Assembly (NCBI GenBank): GCA_017979445.1
Contig: CM030706.1
Span: 20,105,884-20,169,883 of the forward strand
Direction: 5' to 3'
Origin: Akebia trifoliata
Lineage: Eukaryota; Streptophyta; Magnoliopsida; Ranunculales; Lardizabalaceae
DNA: 64,000 nt
Shown here piece by piece: positions 22,322 to 34,289 of the stretch. The position numbers were made by a program, and so were the translations under genes. Below the pieces are notes generated by a model, which worked only from the letters and a program-made list of their open reading frames with translations, did not search any database and had not been told where the DNA came from. Within the stretch, counting starts at the first letter, position 1, and the number at the start of each line of letters is the position of its first letter.

Positions 22322-22988
22322 CCATTATATATATATATATCATTTCCTTTCTTTGAAAATAAATAAGAAATTTTATTTGAAAACAAATGAGAAATTAACA
22401 TTATAGAGTTGAGAATGGATATCCAGTTTCCTACCATGCAACTGTGGCCACTCGGCCTAAAGTAAATAACAGAACGTGGAGCCTCTATGCCAACATAATT
22501 TAAATAAACATGCAATCAATCATTATCCCTAGATATCCCTTCACTAACCTACACACAACATTATAATGTAAAATGCAGACATCATTATCCCCCCCCTTTT
22601 TTTTTTTTGATTCTTGCACTTTTTTACTTTTTCAAACACATCATTCATTTTTCGGATTCATTCACTCAAATATTCATTTTTTAATATCAAATTATTTTTC
22701 ACACTTTGAAATTCATTTTTATCATTTAAATTGAAACTTTACACAATTTATATCAAAACAGGGTCCGAACAGTGCATATAACCCAACTGGTTGAAATAAC
22801 CAGGTGAAATATCCTACCTACGTATAATTTTTTATAAAATACAATTAAACATATCGAATATGCAAGTTCTGGCGTGAATTTGAAAAACAAAAAAAATTCT
22901 ACAGTATTTAAACCCAATACAAATTTTTGATAAAAACTCTAAATGCAGCTGTCATAATCTATGGATACCAATAGAAATTGAGAGTCCT
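22322..22988 (-). repeat. LTR of element E, left piece (truncated)
   Basis: On the minus strand this matches the LTR of H (about 57140-57800). It begins abruptly at a (TA)n run, so the outer 1.2-1.3 kb of the LTR is lost. It is split from its other half (26448-27477) by solo LTR F. Confidence 0.8.
22984..22988. repeat. Target-site duplication of solo LTR F, left copy
   Basis: GTCCT here and at 26443-26447. Confidence 0.9.
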
Positions 22989-25900
22989 TGTAACACCCCA
23001 TGTTTTTAACTCGTATCTTGAGGAGATCAGATAGTATTTATTCAAAGAATATTCTAAAAGATAACTTAGAGTAAAGTACCCGGATTATACTATGTTCATT
23101 TTTGTTGAAAATCGACTTCCCTATTAGTTTCAAAATGATCGAAATATATACTTTAGCCTGTAAGCAAGCTTGAATTCAAGTTCGGGTATAAAAGTTAACA
23201 AATCCTCGAATTTCGTGTTAAGTGGGACCCCAAAATAGTGGAATTTTGTTAGAGTGAGAATCAAGAAGATTCGACCAGACCATTAGGACCGCAACGAAAA
23301 ATTATTCGAAATGGTATACTCGTTTGTCATTTATCGAGTACGAATAGTTATGTTACGGTTGAAACTAGAAATAGTAAAGAAATTACAAGTATGCCCTCGG
23401 CTTTGTGATAAAAGAAAAATATGACTTTCTTTCATTTCATTTCATTTCTCATCTTCTCTAAAGAACCCAAACCTCAGCCCTTTTCTCAACCTAGGGTTTC
23501 TTCTCTTCACCTCAAGATTCATTGAGAAGGAATGACCGTTAAAGCCTGACGAAGAAGACAAAGTTGTCAGCTACGACGATAGCTACAACCTCACCCTCTT
23601 TGTTAACCCATTCGCGTCCATTTCCTCACCCTCTATCAGAAATCAGCGAGTAACTTAGGGTATCGTCACACTCGGAACTTCACCATATTAGTAGAGGCTT
23701 GTCTTCTAGGGTAGAAGTGGAGGAGAGTGTCGTTGTCGAAGGAGTTGCAAACCTTCGTCCTCTTTGCATCAAACTCAGCTCAACACCAACTCTTTTACCA
23801 TCAACTTTGATCCTTGTACGAGTTCATCACCTTTGACGTCCACAAACAAGTAGGGGACTTTCGATTCCTATTGGTAACTTTAGATTTTCAAAATGTGCAT
23901 TTAGGTTTTGAAACAAAACTTATTGTTTGCATTTAAATCGTAGAAATTTGTGTTTGATTTCAAATTCATGGTAGAAGTAGATGTTTTATTGATGTTTTAT
24001 CAAATTTTAACTACAAACTCATGGGTGGGTCGAATGGTTCGAAGAGTGGAAGAAGAAATTGAAAAGGAGATCGAAAACTCGAAGGTTCGAGTGAGGTTCA
24101 GGCTGTAGGCGGGAAGGGTTTGTGCCACCGGCACCTTCCGAAGGCATTCTGTAGGTCCCACCAACAGAATGGAGCTTCTGCCATCGACCAAATCAAGAAG
24201 TCGTTGAAAATTTTGTTCTGTCGGCAGATGCCGTCAGTCCCACTGACACCTGCCGATGAGTATTATGTCGGTTCCACTGACAGAATAATGGTTCTGCCAC
24301 CGACAACCACCGACAGAAACAGTTCTCTTCAGAATTGTGTTCTAACTCTTGGCTTGACTTCCCCATTACTTATATTGGATTTCCCACCCTTCATTTCATT
24401 AAAAACATTTAAGTAAATGGAATTACTTTAAGTTCTTTAATGAAATTAAGGTTTTACCCCCCATTTTTGAACAATGGGAATGGTTTTAAGATCCAAATCT
24501 CAAAGGATCAAAATCCAAATTTTGGTTTCAAGAGCAAAACGTAAATTTCGACGTTTTCGGCAAGTTTTCAAAATGTAATAACTTTCGCATTACTTTGAAT
24601 TAGATTACAAAAACTATATGGTGTCAAATCTTGCGATCGAGATTTTCATTTCGAAAAACCCATTTTCAATTTCAAGAACTTTGAAAAATTGAGTTTTCGA
24701 CACTTAGCCAAATTTTCACCAACTTTTCTTATTTTTAACAGCTTTGGTCTCGTGCATCGTCGGGACCTCGTTTTTTAATAAACTTTGATGGTTTTCAATG
24801 GAAAGAACAAAAGAATGACTTTGAAAGATTGGAAATGGATGGTTGATTTGAAAAGAGGAAAAGTGAGAATGTCGAGAGAACGAAAAAAGGGAATGAACGG
24901 TAAAATGTCAGAATCACACTCGAGGGGTGATGTTGCATTTTACATTGTATGTTGTATGTAGGTTGGTAAAAGGATATCCAGGTTATTAATGAAAAGGTTC
25001 CATGTTTATTTTCGATTATGTTAGTGCATGCGCTGAGTACTGTTATTTATTTTTAGGCCGGGTAGCCACAGTTGCATGGTAGGAACTGGATATCCATTCT
25101 CAACCTTGTTCTGTTAATTTTCTCTTTTGTTTTAAATGAAAAATTATATATATACGTAGCTATTTTGTGAGCTGTTAAAGGGTTTGTAAATGCCTGAAGG
25201 GATAGTGCGTCACATCATCCGGAGGGGTGCACTATCCTGGGATCTACGGTAGGGACCACCAAGCTCATACGTGGTATGGGACGTGTATGAGAGTGGAGTC
25301 ACAACTGGAATCCGGGTCCATTCCTTTCTTATCTTTACCAGTGAACGTGTATTGTAAATGTGGTCGTATACGAGTGGAGTGTCATTTGGGAATCACATGC
25401 ACGCCTGATAGGCATAGACGAAGATGATTGGTCAGTGATCACTAACAATCTAGTAGTAGTCGAACGTTCTCACACATCGAAAAGAGACCCATTGCTTACG
25501 ATCACGTCAAACGGCCAGCCTGAGCCGGATAAATGGTCACCAGTGTGGTAAGTGTAGCGACCGACCACAAAATCAGGAACTAAAAGCCAGATTTATGTTG
25601 TAACATCATGTCCCGACTGGGAGCGATCTAGTCGTGAATCCCAACGCTCAAATTCCATTACTCCACCATTTGTATTATGTATCTGTTGTTATGTTTTGAA
25701 CTATTAACTGAAAAGCATGTTTACTATTTCAATGTTGCCAACTGTATTTGTATAAAATGGAAAATGTATAATGAGTATGGATGATTGATGTTATGTGTAA
25801 CTTTTAAACTGTTTAGTTGCTCATCCCTGGCTATATGTACTAGTTAATCGTAGCTTCAATTGTAAAACTTGCATGTTTTGAAATGATGCAGTATGATTTA

Positions 25901-26442
25901 TTCGATCACGTTAGGTTAGGTTATTAGTGGGAATTGTTTGTGGACCTACTGGGTAACCACTGTTACTCACCCTTTCCTTCCATCTTTTTTTTAGTTGCAG
26001 AGCCTACAGTTGGCGCAGCGGGTGCTGAGCTATTAGCCGAGGAACACCTGGTCGGTCAGATCGACGACCAGAGTCCGTTGTCCGGTGAGCATCATGACTA
26101 CTTCTACTAGGAGTCAATTCATCTTAGGAGGTGTACATAGTGTTTTGGGGCCGAGTGCTAGGTTTATGTTAGAGTGAGAAAAATTTTGTAATCCTGTATA
26201 ACTTTATACCTTTTTGCGCAACTCTGACCTTACTTCTTTTGTTGTTCATAAAATCTATCATCTTCCGTTTCTTAGTCATTGTGGATTTGTTGCTTTATAC
26301 AGGATTGTTTGGAGTTGTTTATCAGGTTTGAGTTACGTGAAACGCTAACATAAATAGAGGAGACCATGCCAAAATTTTGAGGTGCCACCTAGTGCCTCGA
26401 GGCGGCCTTGGAATTTGTGTTAGTGTTTGGCGGGGCGTCACA
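22989..26442 (+). mobile_element. Solo LTR F (3.45 kb) inserted into E
   Basis: One LTR running from TGTAACACCCC to GGCGGGGCGTCACA with a perfect GTCCT duplication on both sides and no internal sequence: the classic product of recombination between two LTRs of one element. It belongs to the same long-LTR family as G, H, E and I. The 3' half (25030-26442) is very similar to theirs. The part at about 23430-24420 differs and contains its own material: a 'cctagggtttcttctcttcacc' stretch and short repeats on tctgccaccgaca near 24120-24320. Frames inside it (24000-24416, 25227-25551) are short and not recognisable. Confidence 0.92.
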
Positions 26443-26447
26443 GTCCT
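26443..26447. repeat. Target-site duplication of solo LTR F, right copy
   Basis: GTCCT, identical to 22984-22988. Confidence 0.9.
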
Positions 26448-27477
26448 TACCAATCTTTAGATGACAGAATTGAAGCAAGTGCACAGAAATCGAGATGATC
26501 ACACAAAAATTGAGGTGGATCAAAATTTGAGATGCCTGATTTTTGAATATAATCCGGTGGTTTCAAAGATCTCGATGTCTTCGTCATTTCTCCCTTCTGT
26601 GGCAGAGGACAATTCGATCAAAAATGGATGAAATTCGAGGTATAAGAATCGAAACTGCCGTATCACGTACGGTTGATTTTTGATGATACAGGACGAAAGA
26701 TAAGAGAAAATGAAAGGAAATTGGATGGATTTTGTAGAGAATGACGTTGCAGATGTTTTTCCCTTCCGCGTCAGAGGTCGAAGATGGACTGTTCATGATG
26801 AATTTGAGTTTGAAAATCGAAAAAAAATTGAAAAAAATTACGGCTGGTTTTTGGACGTTTTAAAATGATGATGAATAGTAAATTCATTTAAATAATATTT
26901 TTGGGACAAAATTAGTATTTTACTTATTGTTTCCTTTGACGATAACTTGACCGTCCAGACTCCAAAAGTGACGAATGAATATTCTATTTTATCTAATTTT
27001 TCGTTGTAAATCTAATGGTGTAGTCAAATTCTATAAATTATGTCTCTAACTAAAATTTACTTTTTTAGCCCAATGGGACCATAAAATTGATGTCTATTTC
27101 GTTTTTGACGATAATTCGACTTTTTGTATTAAAAAAATGGCAAGTAAATAGTCAATTTTTTTATAATTTTTCGCTATGAACCCAATGGTATGATTGAATT
27201 TTAAAAATTCTTGCTTTAGTAAAAAGTCATTATTTTAGTCTGGTCCGACTCGAAAATCGAGGATTTTACTATTTTTCTGTTCAGACTCACATTTGAACTT
27301 GCTTATAGGCTAAAGTATGGTTTCTGACTATTTTGAATCCAATGGTGAGGTCAGATTTCATTAAAAATGACCAGAACAAAATCTTACAGTTTTACCATAA
27401 GTCTCAATTTTATGATTTTCTCAAAATTTCATTATTTATTTTTCCTCGAGATATGAATAAAAAATCGGGGTTTTACA
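26448..27477 (-). repeat. LTR of element E, right piece
   Basis: The continuation of E's 3' LTR on the minus strand, reaching its TGTAAAACCCCG start at 27477. A minus-strand frame (26584-26796) belongs to the LTR reading frame that recurs in G, H and I. Confidence 0.85.
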
Positions 27478-27490
27478 TTCTCCCCCCCTT
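27478..27490 (-). promoter_or_regulatory. Polypurine tract of element E
   Basis: On the minus strand AAGGGGGGGAGAA directly precedes the LTR. It is identical to the tract of H at 59037-59049. Confidence 0.8.
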
Positions 27491-28312
27491 AATAAAAATT
27501 TCATCCTCGAAATTGAAATCATAACTTATCAAGCTTTGTCGCGATTCCACTAACAAGACATGTAATAAACAACACCTATTTTTGATTATTATCTATTCTT
27601 GGTTCTAAGCCAATCTCATTTATAACTCATAACTTTAAGTCACCTATATTGCGTCAGCCCAACACATTCATTTATTAATCACTACAATTCAAACTTATCT
27701 CCAACTAATCTATTATTTGTATAACCCTAAGATAACACTCAATTCACATTATATCACTTCCCCACCAGTATCTATCAACAACAATCATTTCCCATCTTCT
27801 CTATTATTTACCTTTACTTCTCTCACCAATTACACCATCTATTATGTTTTACTCATACTTGCTATGACTATTACTTCTCAATGCATAGACTTACCACAAA
27901 CACACCACTACTATTTGCACACAATTTAATACTTCTTAATAATACACAACATCCACACTAAATATATCCCTACTATAATACAAATATCTACAACCACTAA
28001 ATTCGCAAACTGCATTAAAATTTCCATTCTCAATACACTACTCAATACAATATTTTATTTTTTGCTCTACCTTATCTTGTCTATTTCATCAACATTCTTT
28101 GCCCATACTTCTTCAATAACTTTTTTATCAATAATAGTCTCCCTGTGGTGTAGATAATTGCATTATGCGACCCATGTTAGTAGTTTCTAGCTCTAGCAAG
28201 GGTACAAAATCTCAACAGAATTATATGATCTAACAAAATTAGTATTGAATAGAACTCCACGTTTTAACATTATAATTAAAAATTGTACCTTCCAAAACTT
28301 CGTCGAAGATAC
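27491..28312 (-). other. Internal 3' remnant of element E
   Basis: Noncoding internal DNA matching pieces of H's internal region (about 59050-59500 and 60310-60470) in the same orientation, with the middle part missing. It stops abruptly at about 28312, where an LTR end in the opposite orientation begins. Confidence 0.75.
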
Positions 28313-28517
28313 GTTATTAGATGTATATAGGCTTCCGCTATTATTCTATTTTGTATGTATATATGCAGGATATAGTGTATATCGTTTATCAGGTGCAGGT
28401 ATTTAGTGCCTTGGAATGCTAACATAAATAGAGGAGACCATGCTGAAATTTTGAGGCACCACCTAGTGCTTCAAGATTTGACATGAGACTTTGTGTTAGC
28501 ATTTGGCGGGCACCACA
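28313..28517 (+). repeat. Orphan plus-strand LTR end of the long-LTR family
   Basis: The last 205 bp of an LTR (ending GGCGGGCACCACA), matching 54660-54869 and 44660-44861. No primer site follows and no upstream LTR sequence remains, so this is a rearrangement scar next to E. Confidence 0.8.
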
Positions 28518-28897
28518 TCACTGATTCATCACGTCAGACAAAAGTATTGCAAAGGAAAGTCTCTTTCACCTACAAACTAGGTTTAATATCTATAAAGTAA
28601 GAAGTCAACCATTAATACAAGGATACCCATTGTTTCCAAGAAAGGCTTCCCTTTATTTTGTGTGTTAGTGTGAATGCGTATTTTTATTTTAATTTACCAA
28701 ATACAACTACTGAAAACCAAAAATAAAACCCAATTTGGGCTTCTTTTGTAGTCCTAAGTTCTACTAATTAATGAAAATCATTCTAATGAGATTATGTGTC
28801 TTTTGATCTAAAAAAATACAAACAAACAGAAGTTTCTTCGAAAGAGGATAAAATAGAGATTATTAAAGTAAAAGAATAGTAAGTATCTGAAACATAC
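28518..28897 (-). other. Presumed host intron sequence
   Basis: Unique-looking AT-rich sequence downstream (minus strand) of the exon at 28898-28987. It begins with GTATGT, a good plant splice donor, at 28897-28892. No following exon is visible here. Confidence 0.45.
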
Positions 28898-28987
28898 AGC
28901 TAAGATTACAACAGTTAAGATGTCGATGGTGATGAGAAAAGCTTTCTGATCGTGCTTACAACAATTCGTGAGTTCCCAATTCACCAT
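28898..28987 (-). CDS. Possible first coding exon of a peptidase M50B-like host protein (partial)
   Basis: On the minus strand an ATG at 28987-28985 opens exactly 30 codons, then meets the splice donor GTATGT in phase 0. The peptide starts M-V-N-W-E-L-T-N-C-C-K-H-D-Q and continues into a hydrophobic run (F-L-I-T-I...V-V-I-L-A) that looks like a first membrane segment. I recognise this as like the N-terminus of the plant peptidase M50B-like membrane protein, which in known members continues directly in the same frame. The next exon is not found in this window, so either intron 1 is at least 28 kb long and filled by the nested elements, or the gene is dead. Retrotransposon B begins 31 bp upstream of the ATG. 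Identity rests on memory of the family, not on a search. Confidence 0.5.
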
Positions 28988-29017
28988 GTCTACTATATCT
29001 ATTATATATTTCCAAAT

Positions 29018-29402
29018 TGTTACGTGCATAGGAATGGGTCGGATACAGGAACAACATAGTTGATTCAGTTCATAGTCGATTTGGTCCAACCCATGTTTGA
29101 TCCATTTTAATTCAGTTAGTGTTAGTGTTCTATTCATATTCTGTTCAGTTAGTCTTTCAGTAAGTGATCTGTCCATGTTCTTTTCAGTTAGTCCAGGTGT
29201 CAATGTATGTTAGAACTTTGTGCTTAGTGGTAGGGAAGGTGGGTAGTTATAGAAGGTGGAGAAGAAGCAATGTATTTAAAAACCTTTTTTTAATATTAAA
29301 AAGGGATCATCTTGGATTCTAGAAAATCTTGCTTAAGGAGGTTGGTTACCTTCGAAGTAACCTGCAAATTCAGAATAGCTAAAAAGAAGAAGTCTTCTAA
29401 CA
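29018..29402 (+). repeat. 5' LTR of element B
   Basis: A 385-bp LTR from TGTTACGTGC to TCTAACA, matching 48161-48556. It contains several repeats of 'cagttagt(gttagtgttctgtccatgtt)'. Confidence 0.92.
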
Positions 29403-29403
29403 T

Positions 29404-29415
29404 TGGTATCAAAGC
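29404..29415 (+). promoter_or_regulatory. Primer-binding site of element B
   Basis: TGGTATCAAAGC starts one base after the LTR. It is one mismatch from the initiator-Met tRNA site TGGTATCAGAGC. Confidence 0.85.
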
Positions 29416-29428
29416 GGAAGATCCTATT

Positions 29429-29917
29429 ATGGCTGAAGGAACAAGGAATTCTAAGCTTGATGAGGTAATTATGTTGTTGAAGGAAACTACTGAAGTCCAT
29501 GGGAAAATAGTGCAAGAATTGGTACAACAGATGACAACCATGAACTCGAAGATGGAGAGGAGAATCCTTCTAATGGCTAGGGTAAGGAGGCGGGAGAAAG
29601 CTCAAATGGAAGGTTTATAGATTGCAATCATGGGGTGATTTTTGGGGAATCTGATGGCACCATTCAAACTCAAACATCACGATTAGATTTTCCACGGTTC
29701 AATGAAACAGATCCTACAGGTTGCTTGTATAGAGTAGAATAGTTCTTTGTTCACCAACAGAACCTTCTTTCTCAAATGTTACTCATGGCTTCCTTCCATA
29801 TGGAAGGAAAGGCTCTTCAATGGTTTAAATGGATGGAAAGGTCAGGAGCAATTCCTAGTTGGGAAGATCTTGCAAACGCTCTATTGACGAGATTCGGTCA
29901 ATCCCATTATGAGGATC
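29429..29917 (+). pseudogene. Gag of element B, 5' half
   Basis: The frame opens at ATG 29429 with a charged N-terminus (M-A-E-G-T-R-N). It is broken by a stop and frame change near 29618 and another stop at 29740-29742. The capsid core is visible as L-D-F-P-R-F-N-E-T-D-P-T-G...M-A-S-F-H-M-E-G-K-A-L-Q-W-F-K-W-M, W-E-D-L and L-L-T-R-F-G. Element A inserted at 29917, and Gag resumes at 41825. Confidence 0.8.
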
Positions 29918-31638
29918 TGTAGACACCCCATTTTTGCATCCGCCTAATTAATTAACTCGTCAACCCGATCGCAACGGTTCCCAATGATGGATGTTTATTC
30001 TAATGCTTTATTTTGTTACCAGATATGTTTCAGAAATCCGAATGACGTATCTCGAATTGACAAAACTGTAGAAACCACACTACGCTAGGAAAATATAACC
30101 TCAAAAGCTTAGAAATCGTTATTTTTCAGACAAAAAGAAGCTTCACGATAAAAATCACTAAAAAATAATCAAATTATCAAAATACCCCTAACATCAAAAT
30201 AACCCTACAGCCTACATTACGCGTAGGAAAATCCATTCAAACACATAAAATAACAAATAAAAATCAAATAAACCATTTCACCAATTTTCACAAAATTTGA
30301 AAAAATTACGAAAATACCCCTCATAAGTTCACGACCATTTCGTACAAAAAATTTCATAAATGACAAAAACCAACATTCCCGTTGAATTCCTTATGAAAAA
30401 CTGATTCCAAAACATCCTGGAACATTGAAAAACGACTTAAAACGCAAAAAGTTCTCTCCGAGGGCAAAACGATAATTTTACAATTTTAATAATTAAAAAT
30501 TTTGAAATTAATAAATAAATCATTAAATAATGTAAAGTAAAATATTAATAAAATTAATTTAAAATTTTGAACCAAAAAATCGATCAATCAGGCTTTCAGG
30601 CAAAATTGTTGATGGTTGCCAGGATATTTATTCAAGGACCCCTCCATCTTGGGGCCCAAAGAATTAAAGATATAATAAAAGGGGGTTCTTCAAAAATTAA
30701 AGTCAATCAAGTAAGACTAAAGTCAATCAAGTAAGGCTAAAGTCAAGATATTAGAAGTCAACCAAGAAAGACTAAAGTCAAAGTATTAAAGTCAATCTCA
30801 TAAGACTAAAGTCAAAACCCTAATCTAAACTAATCAAGTCAATCTCATAAGATTAAAGTCAAAACTCTAAATCAAAACCCTAATCTAAACTAATCAAGTC
30901 AATCTCATAAGACTAAAGTCAAAATCCTAAATTAAAACCTTAAAGACTAAGTCAATCTCATAAGACTAAAGTCAAAACCCTAATTAAAATCCTAAAAGAA
31001 ACCCTAATCAAACCCTAATTCTTCTAAAAAACTTTATAAATAGGAGCCTCCACACCCTATTTTCGTATCAAATCATAAACCCTAAGAAAAGTAGGTTAAA
31101 AAACCTCCCTAGCCTCCTATAAATCCTAATTTTGAAGTCCCAACTCCTTACCTAACACCCATACTTCGATTTTAGCTTGAAAATCACTTAGAAGCCCTTC
31201 AAAAACACCCCAAAATTCATAACAAATTCGAAGAATTCAGATCCAAGAAAGAGATACCTTACCTCGGAGATCAGAAATCAGATCCGGAGACAGAACGAAG
31301 CAAGGAGTACAGTACAAGGAGCGTTTTATCAGATCTGAGGGAATAAAAATCTTTGCGTATCGAAGGTAAAATTTCTTTTATTTTTTTATCTAGGTTTTTT
31401 GTTAGTAATATAGTCTTATTTGGGATAAGTAGAAACCGGCATTGGCTAGGCGGGGTTGGTGCCTAACACCTTCTAACCCCGTAATGTGATCCCCGGATTC
31501 AATTTTTCTTAGTAGATTAGTTTATTTATCCGTTTAGAGTCAGTATTCGGTTCCTAGATCGTAATAACTAGGTGGCGACTCCCAAACCTCAAAGGTCAAA
31601 AGCGGATCCGCGCACCCAGTGGATCGAGGAAGCTTTCA
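29918..31638 (+). repeat. 5' LTR of element A
   Basis: Runs from TGTAGACACCCC to CTTTCA. It carries an array of 'aagtcaatctcataagactaaagtcaaaaccctaa' type units at about 30690-31000, and a TATA box TATAAATA at 31035-31042, about 600 bp before the LTR end. Confidence 0.9.
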
Positions 31639-31639
31639 G

Positions 31640-31659
31640 TGGCGACTCTGCTGGGGACC
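31640..31659 (+). promoter_or_regulatory. Primer-binding site of element A
   Basis: TGGCGACTCTGCTGGGGACC begins two bases after the LTR's terminal CA. This site type is assigned to tRNA-Arg in Ogre elements, from memory of the family. Confidence 0.8.
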
Positions 31660-34289
31660 ATTAAGGATCAGACTTGAAATACCCAAAGTATGGGAACATT
31701 GCCAGGATGACTTAGTTTTTTATTTATTTTTTAGTTCGGTTTAGTTTATTTATTTATTTGTTTATTTATTTTTATGGCTTGATTATTGATTAGTTGTGTG
31801 GACTTTGATTATTTTGTTTTGGCATACTATTTTCTATGGTTCAATCGAGGGTTGTTTAGAATAACCCTAAATAATTGAAGAGATCGAGAGGTTTAATTGA
31901 AGGGGAAGTAATGACTAATGAATTTTGAAGTTTTTATTTTTTACTTTTATTTTTGTTGTTTTAGGCGTTTGTTTTGAAGCATTTTTTTTTTAAAACATAT
32001 AAATAAAAAAAAAGGCAAAATTTTTGTTTAAGTAGATGCAATGTATCTATCGACAACTTGTTTATTTTTAAGTAAGTGTGTGATGTTGTGACGGAGGGAC
32101 AACAAGTAAAAATAGAGTTTTTTTTTTATTGTCAACAGCACAAGGTGCTGGAGTAACTAGGTGCCCCGAGTAAAATTGCCTTTTTATTTTTTTCACACCC
32201 CATTAACAGCAACGATGTGCTGGTGTGAGTGGTGTGTGATAAGTAAAATATTTTTTTTCCCCATATCATCTTCTCAAAAGAATGCATCTGGTTTCATCGT
32301 TCTTAACAGAGACTAATTTGGTCTCTTTCTATTCGATCGGCTGGAAATCTGTCCAAACCGACTTGAAACTCCATAAATCGTCGTTTTCCTCATGATTCAA
32401 AGATGAGAATCGTCCTCTCCAACAGAGAAATAAGAATCCTTTCGATTTGTTTCGGTCTCTTAGTGAAAATCTGAGGTATGGGTTTCAGATTTGCACCTAG
32501 AACTCCATTGTGTTTCGATCAAACATGGGTCATTTTGTAATCGGCAATAGAGGTGAATGGAAATCGTAGCCAATGGAATGGGTTCCATGAGCGTTTCTGC
32601 GTCATCTTCATCTTCTAGCAAAGCTTTAATGGTGGAAAATCTGTTTCGTATTTTTTTTCTTCTTTTCTTTCCTTAAAAATTTGGTTTCATGAGAGTGTGA
32701 GAGAAAGGGATTTTCGTCCCTATGTTGGTTGTTTTTTGTCGAGGTTTAAGTTTTTTTTAGAATTAGACATTGCAGTCCACGTTGTTGTAGCCTTGAAGGT
32801 TACTTCTATTATTGTTGTCGAGCTCATTCATCGGCTGAAACATCGATTGGATAGTGAGATAAATAACGATGATGTCCCTCAAATGTTGCAGCAAAGTGGA
32901 GGAGAAGAAAGGAAAATATATGTATTTTTCTCTGACCTCTGTTCTATTATCTTCATCGTAAAATCGATTTTTTAAAAGAAAAAAGAGGAATTGCTTCGAT
33001 TGAGTTCGTTTGTGTCTCTGGTCTGCTGGAGTGTCTGAGAAGAAGCAATGATGAAAAATTGGTGCCAAAGTTATATATGGAAAAATAGCTAGGTGGATTT
33101 TCACATTTTACAATAGTGCAATTTGATAAAGTAATTTGTTGACTACGTTTTCACCAAATCAGTGTATGATTTCAGAAACTTTGGAAATTTGATATGGTGG
33201 TACACTTGGCTTTGGTTTTGTTCGGATTTGAAAAAAAATGATAATTTGAGTGTTATGTGTGTGCTGCCAAGTACCAACTACATAAAAAGAAAAAAGATGT
33301 TAAGAGCAGCAGCATATTTTAAAAAAAAAGAGTGTATGTGTGAATTGTGGCGAGTGCTGTGGTGTTGGCACAATAAAACCTTATGCTGGCAGCAACATAG
33401 GCAACGTTAATCCTGTGTTGGCAGCAACAAACAAGAAAAATTGTGGGAGATGAGGTCGTTTTTACTCTTGATATTATGAGTGTTGTGCTGCCAGCGATCT
33501 ATAAACATTAATTTTTCTTTTTTTTTCACGTTTTTAATGGTGGCATCATATTAAAAATATGTGAGTTGGGTCGCTGGCAGTAGGAATAATTTTTTTTGTG
33601 GTGGTAAGTTTTATTAGGTTAACAAGGTTTCTTCCAATTTACTAAGGATCATTGATCTCATCACGTGGCACCCTAAAAAGTGATCCAATGTCACGTGTAC
33701 GCGGCGAACAACATTTTATGTTTTTTAGAAGTTTTTACTCTTTTAAAAAAAAAATTTAAGTTTCATCTTGAACTTTGATGTGAAATTTCATAGTAACTCA
33801 TTTTCAAAACCTTGGATCGAAGCTAAATTTTTTTTATTATTTTTGGATCTAAATTTTTTCCATCAAAATCTATAAGGTTGTGACATTGGATTGCCAACAT
33901 GATGAACCTCGTGAACTCAATAACCCTTAGTAAAGTTTCAAATCTTACTTAGTTGGTTAAGATAACCCAAGTTCTTACTCACAAAATTGGTTGAGTACCA
34001 AACTACTAAAACAATGGAATTTTTGTGCTAAAAAAGCAACAAGTCCACCTGATGAAAAAAAATAAATTGTTGGTGGTACTTAGACTCATATCTGATTGAT
34101 AATTGATATTCTTTTTAGTGCGGTCCTGATTGATTGATCATCTTGCTCTCTTTTGCACTACCTTGATTGCTTGCCTATCTATATGCCATGATCTTGATTA
34201 ATATATATTTTGATGTGCATACCTTAATCTTGATCTTGATGCTTTGGATATTTATGTGGTATGATCAGGCCTATGGGCCCAATCTTTGA
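31660..34289 (+). other. Leader of element A, first part
   Basis: Long noncoding leader. Homopolymer and AT-rich DNA fills 31700-32280. The part at 32280-33060 is GC-richer and unlike anything in C; it includes a short frame at about 32587 with a Ser-rich start (M-G-S-M-S-V-S-A) and could be captured host DNA. At 33340-33590 the short motif gctggcagca recurs in both orientations. No protein is recognised. Confidence 0.6.

Noticed and set aside
28808..29203. A 131-codon minus-strand frame covering the M50B-like exon
   Set aside because: Its first half is antisense to B's 5' LTR and its end runs into the intron. Only the 30 codons at 28898-28987 look real.
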